64,000 bases of DNA from Actinomycetota bacterium. GTDB lineage: Bacteria > Actinomycetota > Acidimicrobiia > Acidimicrobiales > Ilumatobacteraceae. The position numbers were made by a program, and so were the translations under genes. Numbering within the stretch: the stretch's first letter is position 1; every line of letters starts with the position of its first letter. The DNA is taken from positions 217,857-281,856 of the forward strand of contig CANGIP010000002.1 in the NCBI GenBank assembly GCA_947454105.1, given 5' to 3'. Positions 16,462 through 26,248 of this stretch are shown piece after piece. The notes beneath the pieces were generated by a model, which ran no database searches, was not told the origin of the DNA, and saw nothing but the letters and a program-made list of their open reading frames with translations.

Positions 16462-17898
16462 TCAGCGTGACGGCGGGAAACCGGGGAATCCGCCACCAGG
16501 CGCTCCACCACCGAGACCATCACCAAAGCCGCCACCTTGACCAGGAAGGCCGCCCGCTCCAAGGGCACCGAGGCCTGCCATCGATGACATCTTGCGCTTA
16601 CCCTTTTTGCCAGTGGTCATGCCACCCATGCGCTTCATCATCTTTTGCATCTCACCAAACTGCTTGACCAAACGGTTCACTTCGGCGATCGATCGGCCAC
16701 TGCCCGACGCGATGCGCTGGCGACGACTGCCATTGATGATTTCGGGCGTGCGACGTTCCTCTTTGGTCATCGACCGAATAATGGCCTCAACAGGCTTCAG
16801 TTCATCGTCGCCGATCTTGGCATTCTTCAACTCTTTGGGCATTCCGGGCATCATGCCCATCAAGCCACCAAGTGGTCCCATCTTCTTGAGCGACTGCATT
16901 TGCTCCAAGAAGTCGTCGAGCGTGAAATCGCCATCGAGCAACTTGGCGGCCGCTTCTTCAGCAGCATCTTTCTCAAAAGCCTGTTCGGCTTGTTCGATGA
17001 GGGTGAGCATGTCGCCCATACCCAATATGCGCCCCGCCATACGATCGGGATGGAACTGTTCGAACGCATCAAGCTTTTCGCCAGTACTTGCGAAAGCAAT
17101 TGGGCGACCAATGACTTCTTTAACCGACAACGCTGCACCACCACGAGCGTCACCATCAAGCTTTGACAAGATAACACCGTCGATTTGCAAAGTGTTGTGA
17201 AAAGCTTCTGCGACGTTGACGGCATCTTGACCAGTCATCGCGTCGATCACGAGGAACGTATAGTTCGGGGTGATCTGATCGGAGATCTGGCGAATCTGCG
17301 CCATCATTTCGTCGTCAATTGACAAACGACCAGCGGTGTCAACAATCAAAACATCTTTGCCAAGTCGACGCGCTTCAGCGAGACCGCGAACAGCTGTCGT
17401 GACTGGATCGCTTGGATCACTGAATACCGGAACATCAATTTGTCGACCGAGTGTGCGCAACTGTTCAACAGCGGCAGGACGTTGTAAGTCGGCACCAACA
17501 AGAAGCGGGTGACGACCTTGCGACTTGAACCACTTGGCCAACTTGGCCGAGTTAGTTGTTTTACCTGAACCCTGCAAACCAGCCATCAATACCACAGTGG
17601 GTGGACGACTGGAGTAGGTGATCTTGAGGGTTTCGCCACCAAGAATATTGGTGAGTTCTTGATTGACAAGTTTGATGACTTGCTGGCTCGGATCAAGCGC
17701 CTTCGATGACTCGATTCCGATGGCACCTTCACGAATTCGTGCAACGACATTACGAACCACGCTGACGTTGACGTCAGCTTCTAAAAGTGCGGTACGAATT
17801 TCTTTGAGTACTTCATCGACATCGGCTTCGGTTAACCGACCTTTGCCGCGAATTCGCTTGAAGATTCCGTCAAAACGATGAGAGAGGTTGTCGAACAT
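16462..17898 (-). CDS. ffh: Signal recognition particle GTPase Ffh
   Basis: The SRP54 homologue binds signal sequences and 4.5S RNA and docks with FtsY for cotranslational membrane targeting. The 478-residue protein has an N domain (MFDNLSHRFDGIFKRIRGKG), the G domain with LQGSGKTTNSAKLA, DLQRPAAVEQL, VDTAGRLSID and LSKLDGDARGGAAL, and an M domain with FTLDDFLEQMQSLKKMGPL and SGRSIAEVNRLVKQF. The tail after the M domain is very Gly/Pro-rich (from about residue 445), which is variable in the family. ftsY lies upstream, separated by one lipoprotein gene. Confidence 0.97.
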   Translation of the reverse strand: MFDNLSHRFDGIFKRIRGKGRLTEADVDEVLKEIRTALLEADVNVSVVRNVVARIREGAIGIESSKALDPSQQVIKLVNQELTNILGGETLKITYSSRPPTVVLMAGLQGSGKTTNSAKLAKWFKSQGRHPLLVGADLQRPAAVEQLRTLGRQIDVPVFSDPSDPVTTAVRGLAEARRLGKDVLIVDTAGRLSIDDEMMAQIRQISDQITPNYTFLVIDAMTGQDAVNVAEAFHNTLQIDGVILSKLDGDARGGAALSVKEVIGRPIAFASTGEKLDAFEQFHPDRMAGRILGMGDMLTLIEQAEQAFEKDAAEEAAAKLLDGDFTLDDFLEQMQSLKKMGPLGGLMGMMPGMPKELKNAKIGDDELKPVEAIIRSMTKEERRTPEIINGSRRQRIASGSGRSIAEVNRLVKQFGEMQKMMKRMGGMTTGKKGKRKMSSMAGLGALGAGGLPGQGGGFGDGLGGGAPGGGFPGFPPSR

Positions 17899-17941
17899 AG
17901 CAACCCTGAGGCTACCGCCCCACTTTCAGGCGGTGACGGCG

Positions 17942-19474
17942 TCAGCCAACAACGACGGCGGTGACTTTGTCGGCTTTCACCGTCAAAGTCACACGATCGG
18001 TGCGGTAGTCCATCGTGAGAGCGAAATCTTCGCCATCACGACTTCCGACACGAACGACCCACCCTTTTCCTTCAGCGGACTTGGTGGCATCGGTTTCGGT
18101 CATACCGACCAAAACATCAGCCGACTCTTGAGTGATTGCCGCGGTCGGATCAACTGCAGCGCCGGTGCCAGTTTCTGGCACAGGAACCTCAGTCATCGGT
18201 ACTTCATTAACCGCATCAGCGACTTGCATGTACTCATCGGGTAACGCCGACACCGTGTAACGGCCGGCGAAACCACTTTCGTCTTTCGCAGCGATGAACG
18301 TGTACCCAGGTACGAGGTAGATCGAACCATCAGCTCCGTAGAGCGTCACGAGTTCTTCTTCAACACTGACGATTGATACTTCTTGAATTTCTGGTGCTGG
18401 TGCATCAACAGCTGGTACATCAGTCACAATTTCGTCGGTTGCAACAACATCAGAATTCGGAACCGGAATAGTTGCAGCCGTTGCTTCAATCGGCACATCA
18501 GTGGACGGCGTGACTTCGACGGCAGAACCTGACGCAACGCCGGCGCTTGACGCCATAGGAGCGTCATAAGCAATTCCGCCACGAACCATTGGTCCGCCCC
18601 ACGTGCCATTTTGCTGCGAATTCAAACGCTCAAGACCTGCTGTAGTTCCGATGCGTGGGTACGACGCACCAGATTGCACATCAGCGAGCACCCCGCTCGC
18701 CCAGGTGATGGCGGCGTCAGCGCCATAGCCAATCGACCATGTCAGCGAGCTACGAACGCCATCAATCTTCAAGTAACCAGTGACATTGGCGCCCCACTCA
18801 TCGGCGTACGAATCAAGGGTGAGGTCATTGCTATTGATACCGAGGGCCGTGACAGTCGTTGTAAAGAGAGCTTCGGCTTCGGCCTTGGTCGGAACATTTT
18901 CGGGAGCAACAGGTTCGGCACAAACTCCGCCATCTGGAGCGATCGTTGGTGCGGCTGCATCTGTCGTTGGTGCATCGCTAGCAATTGGAGGATCGACCAT
19001 CACACATCCGGATGAAGACATTGATGACTGATCCCAAGCCGGCGAGTAACTCCAATAATGCATCGCGTCAGAACTGACATACAAAGTTGGTGTTGTGCCG
19101 TCGTAGTTACCAGATAAGTAACCACCGCCCTGCGACACATCTTGAACGACGAAATCTTTAGTGACTCCGAATGCCGTCTTGAGCGCATTCAACGAATCTG
19201 TCGAAACTTCACCAGCGGTCAACGTGTACGAGGGCGCATCGCTCTCGAGTGCTGGCAAATCAGTGGCGGCCGTGAAGTGTTGCTGATAACCCCACATCAT
19301 TTTTTCATCGGCACCAGCCGTGTCAGATGCCGCTGGCGCCGAGGCTGACGAACCGCCACCGTTAGCGGCGGACAAAACCAAGATGGGAGGACCCGAAGCA
19401 TCGGGATCGTCGCCACACGACGACACGGCAAAGAGGGCGAAAACTGTCAGGGTGGGAACCAGGATTTTCTTCAT
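17942..19474 (-). CDS. Large lipoprotein with C-terminal I78-inhibitor-like domain
   Basis: A 510-residue exported lipoprotein. The signal peptide ends in the lipobox VSSC (Cys20), followed by a Ser/Ala-rich linker. The middle (about residues 70-310) contains a paired-domain region with ALKTAFGVTKDFVV and SYADEWGANVTGYLKIDG. A Val/Pro/Thr-rich stretch follows. The last 60 residues (LVGMTETDATKSAEGKGW to MDYRTDRVTLTV) resemble the peptidase-inhibitor I78 fold signature MDYRxDR. It lies between ftsY and ffh, which is unusual. Function unknown; the envelope location is fairly sure. Confidence 0.75.
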   Translation of the reverse strand: MKKILVPTLTVFALFAVSSCGDDPDASGPPILVLSAANGGGSSASAPAASDTAGADEKMMWGYQQHFTAATDLPALESDAPSYTLTAGEVSTDSLNALKTAFGVTKDFVVQDVSQGGGYLSGNYDGTTPTLYVSSDAMHYWSYSPAWDQSSMSSSGCVMVDPPIASDAPTTDAAAPTIAPDGGVCAEPVAPENVPTKAEAEALFTTTVTALGINSNDLTLDSYADEWGANVTGYLKIDGVRSSLTWSIGYGADAAITWASGVLADVQSGASYPRIGTTAGLERLNSQQNGTWGGPMVRGGIAYDAPMASSAGVASGSAVEVTPSTDVPIEATAATIPVPNSDVVATDEIVTDVPAVDAPAPEIQEVSIVSVEEELVTLYGADGSIYLVPGYTFIAAKDESGFAGRYTVSALPDEYMQVADAVNEVPMTEVPVPETGTGAAVDPTAAITQESADVLVGMTETDATKSAEGKGWVVRVGSRDGEDFALTMDYRTDRVTLTVKADKVTAVVVG

Positions 19475-19556
19475 ACAACTGAGACGATGCCAGATTCTGG
19501 GTTAGTTCCCAACCCATCAAGAAAATTTGGGAACAAAGTCATTTTTTCTTGGCGGG

Positions 19557-20663
19557 TCACCCATTGAAAAGTGCAGAGACGTATTCGTCGGGGTTGAAAG
19601 CCACCAGATCGCCAATGGTCTCGCCCAGACCTACCAGCTTGATAGGAATGCCCATTTCGGTTTCGATGGCAAAGACGATTCCACCCTTGGCAGATCCGTC
19701 AAGTTTGGTGAGAACAACGCCAGTGACACCCGCAGCATCGGTAAATTCGCGGGCTTGCGACAAACCGTTCTGACCAGTCGTGGCATCGATGACCAGCAGC
19801 ACCTCAGTCACTTGGCCCGGCTCGCGATCGGCAATACGACGCACCTTGCGCAGTTCGTCCATGAGGTTCGATTTGTTTTGCAAACGCCCGGCCGTGTCGC
19901 CAAGCACGAGGTCAAAGCCCTTAGCGGCAGCTCGTTGAATACCGTCGAAGATGACCGAGCTCGGATCTCCGCCTTCAGCACCGCGCACAAGCTCAGCACC
20001 TGAACGCTCGGCCCACGTGCCCAACTGTTCAGCTGCTGCCGCACGGAAAGTATCACCCGCCGCAAGCACCAGCGAACGACCAAGTTGCGCTTGTTGCGCC
20101 GACACTTTGCCAATGGTGGTGGTCTTGCCAACACCGTTCACTCCGACGAACAGCCACACGTTGATTCGGCCTTCATCAAGTTGCGCAAAGTTCAATTGAC
20201 GATTCGCACCTTCAAGACGCGAAGTCATTTCTCGTTGTAACGCAATGAGCAGTTCATCGGGAGTCGTAATTTCTTTGGCCTTCACGCGACCGCGCAAAGA
20301 GTTCAGCAATTCGTCGGTCACGCCGATTCCGACGTCAGCCTTTAATAACGCCTCTTCGAGATCGTCCCACGTTTCGTTGGTGATGCCACCACGCGCCCGC
20401 ACTCCCCCAAAAACGCCAGCCAATGACAATGCCGTTTTGCCCCAACGACTTTTCGGTGGTGCCGGTGGTTCAACAACGACATTTTCAACAACATGTGTTT
20501 CAACAACTTCTGTCGGCTCAGTCGACTGTTCTGGCACAACCGGTTCTGAGATGACTGGCTTGACGCCCGCGCTTTGACCCGAACGTCGATTCAGAACGAC
20601 AACGCCGAGGCCGAAGACCACAGCAACGACCAACAGGATCAACAAGAGAGTTTGCGTATTCAT
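19557..20663 (-). CDS. ftsY: Signal recognition particle receptor FtsY
   Basis: Membrane-associated GTPase that receives the SRP-ribosome complex. The 368-residue protein starts with one hydrophobic helix (TLLLILLVVAVVFGLGVVVL), so it is anchored through an N-terminal span as in other Actinomycetota. An acidic/proline linker follows, then the NG domain with VGVNGVGKTTTIGKVS, AAGDTFRAAAAEQL, LGDTAGRLQNK (Gly-Asp in place of the more common Val/Asp-Thr context) and LTKLDGSAKGG. It is cotranscribed with smc, 15 bases upstream. Confidence 0.96.
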   Translation of the reverse strand: MNTQTLLLILLVVAVVFGLGVVVLNRRSGQSAGVKPVISEPVVPEQSTEPTEVVETHVVENVVVEPPAPPKSRWGKTALSLAGVFGGVRARGGITNETWDDLEEALLKADVGIGVTDELLNSLRGRVKAKEITTPDELLIALQREMTSRLEGANRQLNFAQLDEGRINVWLFVGVNGVGKTTTIGKVSAQQAQLGRSLVLAAGDTFRAAAAEQLGTWAERSGAELVRGAEGGDPSSVIFDGIQRAAAKGFDLVLGDTAGRLQNKSNLMDELRKVRRIADREPGQVTEVLLVIDATTGQNGLSQAREFTDAAGVTGVVLTKLDGSAKGGIVFAIETEMGIPIKLVGLGETIGDLVAFNPDEYVSALFNG

Positions 20664-20678
20664 TCGAGTTCCTTGAAG

Positions 20679-23600
20679 TTAAGCGGCGCCGCCACCGGAG
20701 ACCGATGAGGCCTTCTCGGTCACAACCTTTGACGAGCCACCTGGTTGCATGCTTACGCCCAACAAGCAGTCGCCTGCTTCCATGGTGCGCTTTTGGTGAC
20801 TCACAATCAGCAACTGAGCTTCTTGGCGGAACTCTTGAATGAGGCCCAAGAAGCGGTGCAAGTTGACATCATCGAGAGCGGCTTCAACTTCGTCCATGAC
20901 GTAGAACGGCGAGGGGCGACTGCGGAATACTGCGAACAAAAAAGCCAACGCGGTCAGGCTGCGCTCTCCACCTGATAACAGGCTCAACTTTTTGACGTTC
21001 TTACCGCCGGGCTTAGCTTCAACTTCGATACCCGTGTTCAGCAAGTCATCAGGGTTGGTGAGAACCAGTCGACCAGTGCCACCGGGGAACAAATTGCCAA
21101 ATAGTTGGGTGAAATTGACACTCACATCGGCAAACGCTGACGCAAACACCGACTGAATTTCGTTGTCGACTGCGGTGATGACGCGCATCAATTCACGACG
21201 CGTGTTACGCACATCTTCAAGTTGCTCTTCTAAGAACTTGTGACGCTCTTGCAATTCATTGAACTCTTCGAGTGCCAGCGGGTTAATCGGTCCCATCAAA
21301 CGCAGCTCGCGCTCAAGGTCACGTGTGCGTGCCGGTGCAGTGATGCCTTCGGGCAGTTCTGGCATTTCGGCAGCTTCAGCAACTTCGGGCTCGACATCAA
21401 GGTCACGGCGCAGAGTTTCGACTGTCGCTTCAAGACGCATCTTGACTTCAGCTTCTTCAACTTCAGAACGACGTGATCGCTCGCGCACTTCTTCAAGTTC
21501 GCGCTCAGTAGCCGAACGTTGCTTGCGCATCTCATCAAGATGAGTTGCCAACGCCCGCACTTCATCGCTTTGACGGCGACGCTTTTCGTGCAATACGGCC
21601 AACCGCGATTCGATGACATGGCGATGTGCGTCAACGATCAGCGACAAACGTTCGGTTGCGACGAGAATCTTTTCAATCTTCTCACGATGTCCAGCAGCCT
21701 CAGAGCGAGCAACCGCATCGGCTTCAAGACGCCGTTCAGTTTCGGCCAAACGGGCTTCAATGAACTGCTTGCGTTCAATCAGTCCGGCCGAACGCACTTC
21801 AAGATCGCGACGGCGACCAGATAACAATGCCGATTGCGCTTCGAGGGTTGCGCGAGCTTCGCCACGTGCTTTCGCTGCTTCAGCCTCGGCTGCTTCTTCT
21901 TGTTCGAGTGAAGGAACAAGATGTTCAAGTTCGGCGACGCGTGCCTTGAGTCGATTGAGACGCTCTTCAATTTCTCCGAGTGTCGGCAAAAGTCCTTCGG
22001 ACTCAGTGGCTGCCTCGCGACGTTCACTTTGAACTCGAGCCAATGCCTCTGATGCTGCAGTAAATGCCGCGTCGTTGGCATCGAGTCGCTTTTGCAATTC
22101 AGCTTCACGCGAACGAGCCGACTGCTGTTCGGTTTGAGCGATGCGCACTGCTTCGTCGCGAACCGCCAAATCAGATTTTGAAGTCTCAGCATTGTTTAAT
22201 GCGTCTTCAAGCGCAGCGCCAGTGGCTCCGCCTCCAGCAACGCCAATACGCCATCCGGTTGTAGTGAAGCGATCGCCCTCTGGCGTCACTGCAACCAAAC
22301 GCGGATCACTCATGACCGCGTCAACAGCAGCGGTCCAGTCTTTGACTTGTACCGACGTCGCGAGAAGAAGATCGAGAAGGTCGGACACATCTTTGCGAGT
22401 TGAACGAACATGATCGCGAATACGCAACGCACCCGCCGGCACGAGGCCGGTGATGACAACTTCAGACTTGGCACCCAAAGCCAACACTGCTCCAGATGTC
22501 GACGCCGAGCGCAAATGAGCCAACGCACGACGGGCAGATTCGGTGTTTTCAACAACAACCGAAAGTAATGCTTCGCCAAGTGCGGCTTCAACGGAAGCTT
22601 CCCAGCCTTCGTCAATCACAACGAGGTCGAGCAGTGTTCCGACAACACCCGCAACATCCTTGAGCTTTTCGGCACCGGCACGGGCACGTGCGCTGTCAAG
22701 AGCTAGTTGCAATGCCTCACTACGGGCTTGCCAACGTGCGAGCTCTGATGCCACAGCGTTGCGGGTCGACTGCGCTGTTTCAAGTTCGGCTTCTGCCGAC
22801 AAACGTCGTGCTTCAGCTTCGGTCACTTCATTAACGAGCGGCACCTCAACGGTTTGCGCACGTTCGCATTCGTTTCGCAGACGCTCAATCTCGGTGACGT
22901 ACCGTCCGTCGCGTTCAGACAAAGTCTGCATGCGAGCCGACAAACGACGATATTCAGAATCGGCTGATTCAACTGATGCACGTAACGTACGCAATTCACC
23001 ACGCACTTCAGCAGCAGCACTCGCTGCCGAGGTCGTTGATGAGATGTGATCAAACAAAGTGGCCGCTTCATGGCGCTCACCTTCAAAGGCCGCTTCGTCG
23101 TTGGCGAGTTCGAGGCTTTCGGGCTCGAGACGCTCCATCGCCGATTCAACTTCGGACAATTCGGTCTTGAGTCGTGAGGCATCGGCTTCAAGGTTGGCCA
23201 CGACGCCAGAGTCCATCATTGCGCCACGATCACGTTCATACGAACGGCGACGCTCGACAAGCAACATCGAAATACCGCGAGCGCGTTCACGCAATTGTTC
23301 AACACGAACGAGTTCATCACTCAGTCCGCTATCGCCACGTGCTGAAAGTTCGGCCTCGGCAGCCATGACATTGGTATCGAGCTCGGCCAATAGACGACGC
23401 AATTCGTTTTCTTTGTCTCCGGCGTTCGTTCGTTCAACGGCCAAAGCCTCGAGACGACGACGGAAGGTGGTGATTTCACGACCTGACAAGAACAAACGCA
23501 AAGCATTGAGTTCGGCAACGAGATCGCCGTGGCGGCGAGCAGCTTCGGCCTGGCGCTCAAGTGGACGCAACTGTCGGCGTACTTCACGCAACAAATCTTG

Positions 23601-24173
23601 AACGCGCAACAAGGAAGCTTCAGTCGCTTCAAGACGGCGTTCTGCCTTTTCTTTACGCTTGCGGAATTTCAAAACTCCAGCAGCTTCTTCGATGATTGAA
23701 CGACGATCTTCGGGACGAGCGTTCAACACTGCGTCAATTTGACCCTGGCTCACGATGACGTGTTGCTGACGACCGACGCCGGCATCAGACAAAAGATCTT
23801 GAACGTCGAGCAATCGGCACGACACGCCATTGATGGCGTATTCGCTTTCGCCAGTGCGGAACAAAATTCGACTCACACTGACTTCTGAGGCATCAAGCGG
23901 CAAGAGACCTGACGAGTTGTCGAGCGTCAGGGTCACTTCGGCTCGGCCGAGCGCAGCGCGCTTGGCGGTACCCGCGAAGATGACATCGTCCATCTTCTGG
24001 CTTCGAACAGCGCTTGGAGCCTGGGCACCAAGTACCCACGCGATGGCGTCAACAACGTTCGACTTTCCAGAACCATTGGGCCCAACCACGACCGTGACCC
24101 CTGGTTCGAGGTCCATGACGGTGGTGTCGGCGAATGACTTGAAGCCTTTGAGAGTAAGAGATTTAAGAAACAC
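20679..24173 (-). CDS. smc: Chromosome segregation protein SMC
   Basis: The condensin core ATPase, which organises and segregates chromosomes with ScpA/ScpB. The 1164-residue product has an N-terminal head with Walker A GPNGSGKSNVVDAIAWVLG and VSQGQIDAVLNARPEDRR, long charged coiled coils rich in Arg/Glu/Ala, and a hinge at about residues 505-660 (VAGVVGTLLDLVVIDEGWE, GWRIGVAGGGATGAALE). The C-terminal head has the ABC signature LSGGERSLTALAFLFAVF and Walker B PFYVMDEVEAALDD. The order mutM-smc-ftsY on one strand is typical. Confidence 0.97.
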   Translation of the reverse strand: MFLKSLTLKGFKSFADTTVMDLEPGVTVVVGPNGSGKSNVVDAIAWVLGAQAPSAVRSQKMDDVIFAGTAKRAALGRAEVTLTLDNSSGLLPLDASEVSVSRILFRTGESEYAINGVSCRLLDVQDLLSDAGVGRQQHVIVSQGQIDAVLNARPEDRRSIIEEAAGVLKFRKRKEKAERRLEATEASLLRVQDLLREVRRQLRPLERQAEAARRHGDLVAELNALRLFLSGREITTFRRRLEALAVERTNAGDKENELRRLLAELDTNVMAAEAELSARGDSGLSDELVRVEQLRERARGISMLLVERRRSYERDRGAMMDSGVVANLEADASRLKTELSEVESAMERLEPESLELANDEAAFEGERHEAATLFDHISSTTSAASAAAEVRGELRTLRASVESADSEYRRLSARMQTLSERDGRYVTEIERLRNECERAQTVEVPLVNEVTEAEARRLSAEAELETAQSTRNAVASELARWQARSEALQLALDSARARAGAEKLKDVAGVVGTLLDLVVIDEGWEASVEAALGEALLSVVVENTESARRALAHLRSASTSGAVLALGAKSEVVITGLVPAGALRIRDHVRSTRKDVSDLLDLLLATSVQVKDWTAAVDAVMSDPRLVAVTPEGDRFTTTGWRIGVAGGGATGAALEDALNNAETSKSDLAVRDEAVRIAQTEQQSARSREAELQKRLDANDAAFTAASEALARVQSERREAATESEGLLPTLGEIEERLNRLKARVAELEHLVPSLEQEEAAEAEAAKARGEARATLEAQSALLSGRRRDLEVRSAGLIERKQFIEARLAETERRLEADAVARSEAAGHREKIEKILVATERLSLIVDAHRHVIESRLAVLHEKRRRQSDEVRALATHLDEMRKQRSATERELEEVRERSRRSEVEEAEVKMRLEATVETLRRDLDVEPEVAEAAEMPELPEGITAPARTRDLERELRLMGPINPLALEEFNELQERHKFLEEQLEDVRNTRRELMRVITAVDNEIQSVFASAFADVSVNFTQLFGNLFPGGTGRLVLTNPDDLLNTGIEVEAKPGGKNVKKLSLLSGGERSLTALAFLFAVFRSRPSPFYVMDEVEAALDDVNLHRFLGLIQEFRQEAQLLIVSHQKRTMEAGDCLLGVSMQPGGSSKVVTEKASSVSGGGAA

Positions 24174-24239
24174 GGCGTCACGACCTTAGTTCACCGAGGT
24201 GCCTGGGTCCCCCGTCGATCAGATCAACTGGACCCGATT

Positions 24240-25076
24240 TCAGCGCTGACAGACCTTGCACCAACTCGTGGTCCGTCCCCCGATAGCCGCACTCGTGATT
24301 GTTCCCTTCCCGCAGGTCAGACAGGGCAAACCGGCGCGGGCGTACACCCGATGTTGGTTCTGGAAACTCCCTGCGCCCCCGTCGAGATCAACATATTGCG
24401 CATCCCCCAAAGTCGAGCCTCCTTGATCGATCGCCGAGCGCAAAATTTCGTGCAACGCGACGTGAATTCGCGCCGATTGAACCGGTCCGACATCCCGAGC
24501 CGGGCGGCGAGGATGGACCTTGGCTCGGTGCAAAATTTCGTCACCGTAGATATTGCCGATCCCAGCGATCAGGTGTTGGTCGAGCAAAGTTGCCTTCACC
24601 GCCCTAGCGGTGGTCCGCAGGATTTTTCGAAGCTCAGCCAATGTCAGTCCGTCAACAATGGGGTCACGACCAAGAGCAGCCAGTTCGGGAAGGACGTGCG
24701 ACACATCGGCTGGATCGAAAACCACAACTTCCCCGAAAGTTCGGGGATCAACAAATCGAAGTTCATTGCCGTCGTCAAGAGTCATCACAACGTGACTGTG
24801 AGGAGGACGCTGCGATCCGATTGCATCGATCAGCACTTGGCCACTCATGCGCAGGTGGATCATGACCGAGTCGCCCGAACTCAAGGAGCACAGCAAATAC
24901 TTACCTCGTCGTTGCGCTTCAACAACACGAACACCAGTCAGACGAGCAATCACTTCTTCGCGAGAAGTGCGGCGAACAGAACGTTCACGACCGACTTCAA
25001 CTTTGGTAATTCGTCGACCAACGAAATGTTGCTCAAGTCCTCGGCGGACCGTTTCAACTTCGGGAAGTTCAGGCAC
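24240..25076 (-). CDS. mutM: Formamidopyrimidine-DNA glycosylase (Fpg/MutM)
   Basis: Removes oxidised purines such as 8-oxoguanine and nicks the abasic site. The start must be GTG 25076, because that places Pro2, the catalytic nucleophile, in PELPEVETVRRGL; the frame itself is open to 25184. The 278-residue protein also has MIHLRMSGQV, FVDPRTFGEV, QHLIAGIGNIYGDEIL, QGGSTLGDAQYVDLDGGAGSF, and the zinc finger CLTCGKGTITS...SWCKVCQR. It overlaps the end of rnc by eight bases. Confidence 0.96.
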   Translation of the reverse strand: MPELPEVETVRRGLEQHFVGRRITKVEVGRERSVRRTSREEVIARLTGVRVVEAQRRGKYLLCSLSSGDSVMIHLRMSGQVLIDAIGSQRPPHSHVVMTLDDGNELRFVDPRTFGEVVVFDPADVSHVLPELAALGRDPIVDGLTLAELRKILRTTARAVKATLLDQHLIAGIGNIYGDEILHRAKVHPRRPARDVGPVQSARIHVALHEILRSAIDQGGSTLGDAQYVDLDGGAGSFQNQHRVYARAGLPCLTCGKGTITSAAIGGRTTSWCKVCQR

Positions 25077-25875
25077 GACCGATATCAACGCCACGGGCGT
25101 GCAACACCGAAAGCGCCATTGTTGACGCGGCTTGCGCGGCAGCCTTTTTTGTCCGACCAACCTCACAACCGACTTCGACACCATTCACAATGACCTTGGC
25201 GGTGAACGTCGGTTCGTGGGCCGCTCCAGTTTGTTCAATTTCAACTAAGGGAGGCCGAGAGTATTCACGCACGCATACGCGAATCAAATGACTACGAGCA
25301 TCAAATTCGTCAAGTCGATCAGCTTGGCTCATGATGCGGTCACCCATAATTTTTATGACAAAAGCTTGCGCTTTATCGGGCCCGCCATCTAGATACAGAG
25401 CACCGATGAAAGCCTCAAGCGCGTCAGCCAAAATCGAACTCTTCTTTCGACCACCAGCTGACAGCTCACCGGCACCAAGTTGAATCCATTGACCAAGGCC
25501 AATCTCTCGCGCGATGTCGGCCAAAGTTTCGGCATTCACTAACGATTTACGCAGATCGGTGAGTTCGCCCTCATTCATCGTGGGGTGAGCTTGATAAATG
25601 CGATCAGTGATCGTCCATTGCAAAATCGCGTCACCTAAAAATTCAAGACGCTCGTTACTCGGATTACCAGGATGTTCGGCACACCATGAACGATGCGACC
25701 GTGCTTGCCGCAACAACGAGGTGTTGGTGAATGCGTGGTCAGCGTTCTCGCGAGTCCAAACTTCGATATCTACGCCAGTGAATTCGCTACGTTTTTCACG
25801 GCGTTCACGACGAGTTGTTTTCGGTTTGAACTTATTGAGCAATTTCCGAGATGCGGCAAAGCCCGCCATCAACAA
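25069..25875 (-). CDS. rnc: Ribonuclease III
   Basis: Cleaves double-stranded RNA in rRNA and mRNA processing. The catalytic domain has SNERLEFLGDAILQW, the family signature with metal-binding Glu and Asp, and SILADALEAFIGALYLDGG. A C-terminal double-stranded RNA-binding domain follows (RPPLVEIEQTGAAHEPTF through RTKKAAAQAASTMAL). The first 35 residues are a basic extension (KPKTTRRERREKR). The start is ATG 25875 or 25869. It abuts acpP. Confidence 0.95.
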   Translation of the reverse strand: MLMAGFAASRKLLNKFKPKTTRRERREKRSEFTGVDIEVWTRENADHAFTNTSLLRQARSHRSWCAEHPGNPSNERLEFLGDAILQWTITDRIYQAHPTMNEGELTDLRKSLVNAETLADIAREIGLGQWIQLGAGELSAGGRKKSSILADALEAFIGALYLDGGPDKAQAFVIKIMGDRIMSQADRLDEFDARSHLIRVCVREYSRPPLVEIEQTGAAHEPTFTAKVIVNGVEVGCEVGRTKKAAAQAASTMALSVLHARGVDIGRA

Positions 25876-26184
25876 TCAGCCCTTTTGACCGTGCGCCAAA
25901 ACGTGTGCGTACACAAAGTCGACCGCATCGCGAACAGTCTTCAAGTCAGCCAAATCTTCGTCTTCAATACGGAAACCAACGGTGCGCTCACTCAACTCTT
26001 CTTCAAGTGCATCAACTAATTCAACGAGTGCCAACGAATCAGCATTGAGATCGTCTTTGAACGACTGACCTTCCGAAATGTTTTCGGGATCAATTTCAAG
26101 AATGTCGACGAGCTGATCGCGAACAATCGCAAAGATCGCATCACGATCAAGGGGTCCGTCTACTACATGGGTCTCAGCGGGCAC
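25876..26184 (-). CDS. acpP: Acyl carrier protein
   Basis: Carries growing acyl chains on a phosphopantetheine arm. The 102-residue acidic protein has the attachment site DDLNADSLALVELV (Ser of DSL). It is longer than the usual 78 residues because of an N-terminal extension (MPAETHVVDGPLDRDAI) and an extended C-terminal helix. It lies between plsX and rnc; fabD, fabH and fabF, common at this position in other phyla, are absent. Confidence 0.93.
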   Translation of the reverse strand: MPAETHVVDGPLDRDAIFAIVRDQLVDILEIDPENISEGQSFKDDLNADSLALVELVDALEEELSERTVGFRIEDEDLADLKTVRDAVDFVYAHVLAHGQKG

Positions 26185-26248
26185 GATGTCCTCCAGGTCA
26201 ACTAGCTGTTACGACGATGATAACTGCGACAACAACTCAGAGTGAGCG

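Noticed and set aside
16592..17200. Plus-strand frame of 202 codons opposite ffh
   Set aside because: Low-complexity Ser/Arg-rich text antisense to clear Ffh motifs; no ribosome-binding site.
22543..23049. Plus-strand frame of 168 codons within smc
   Set aside because: Antisense to the coiled coil and hinge of SMC, Ser/Arg-rich, no independent support.
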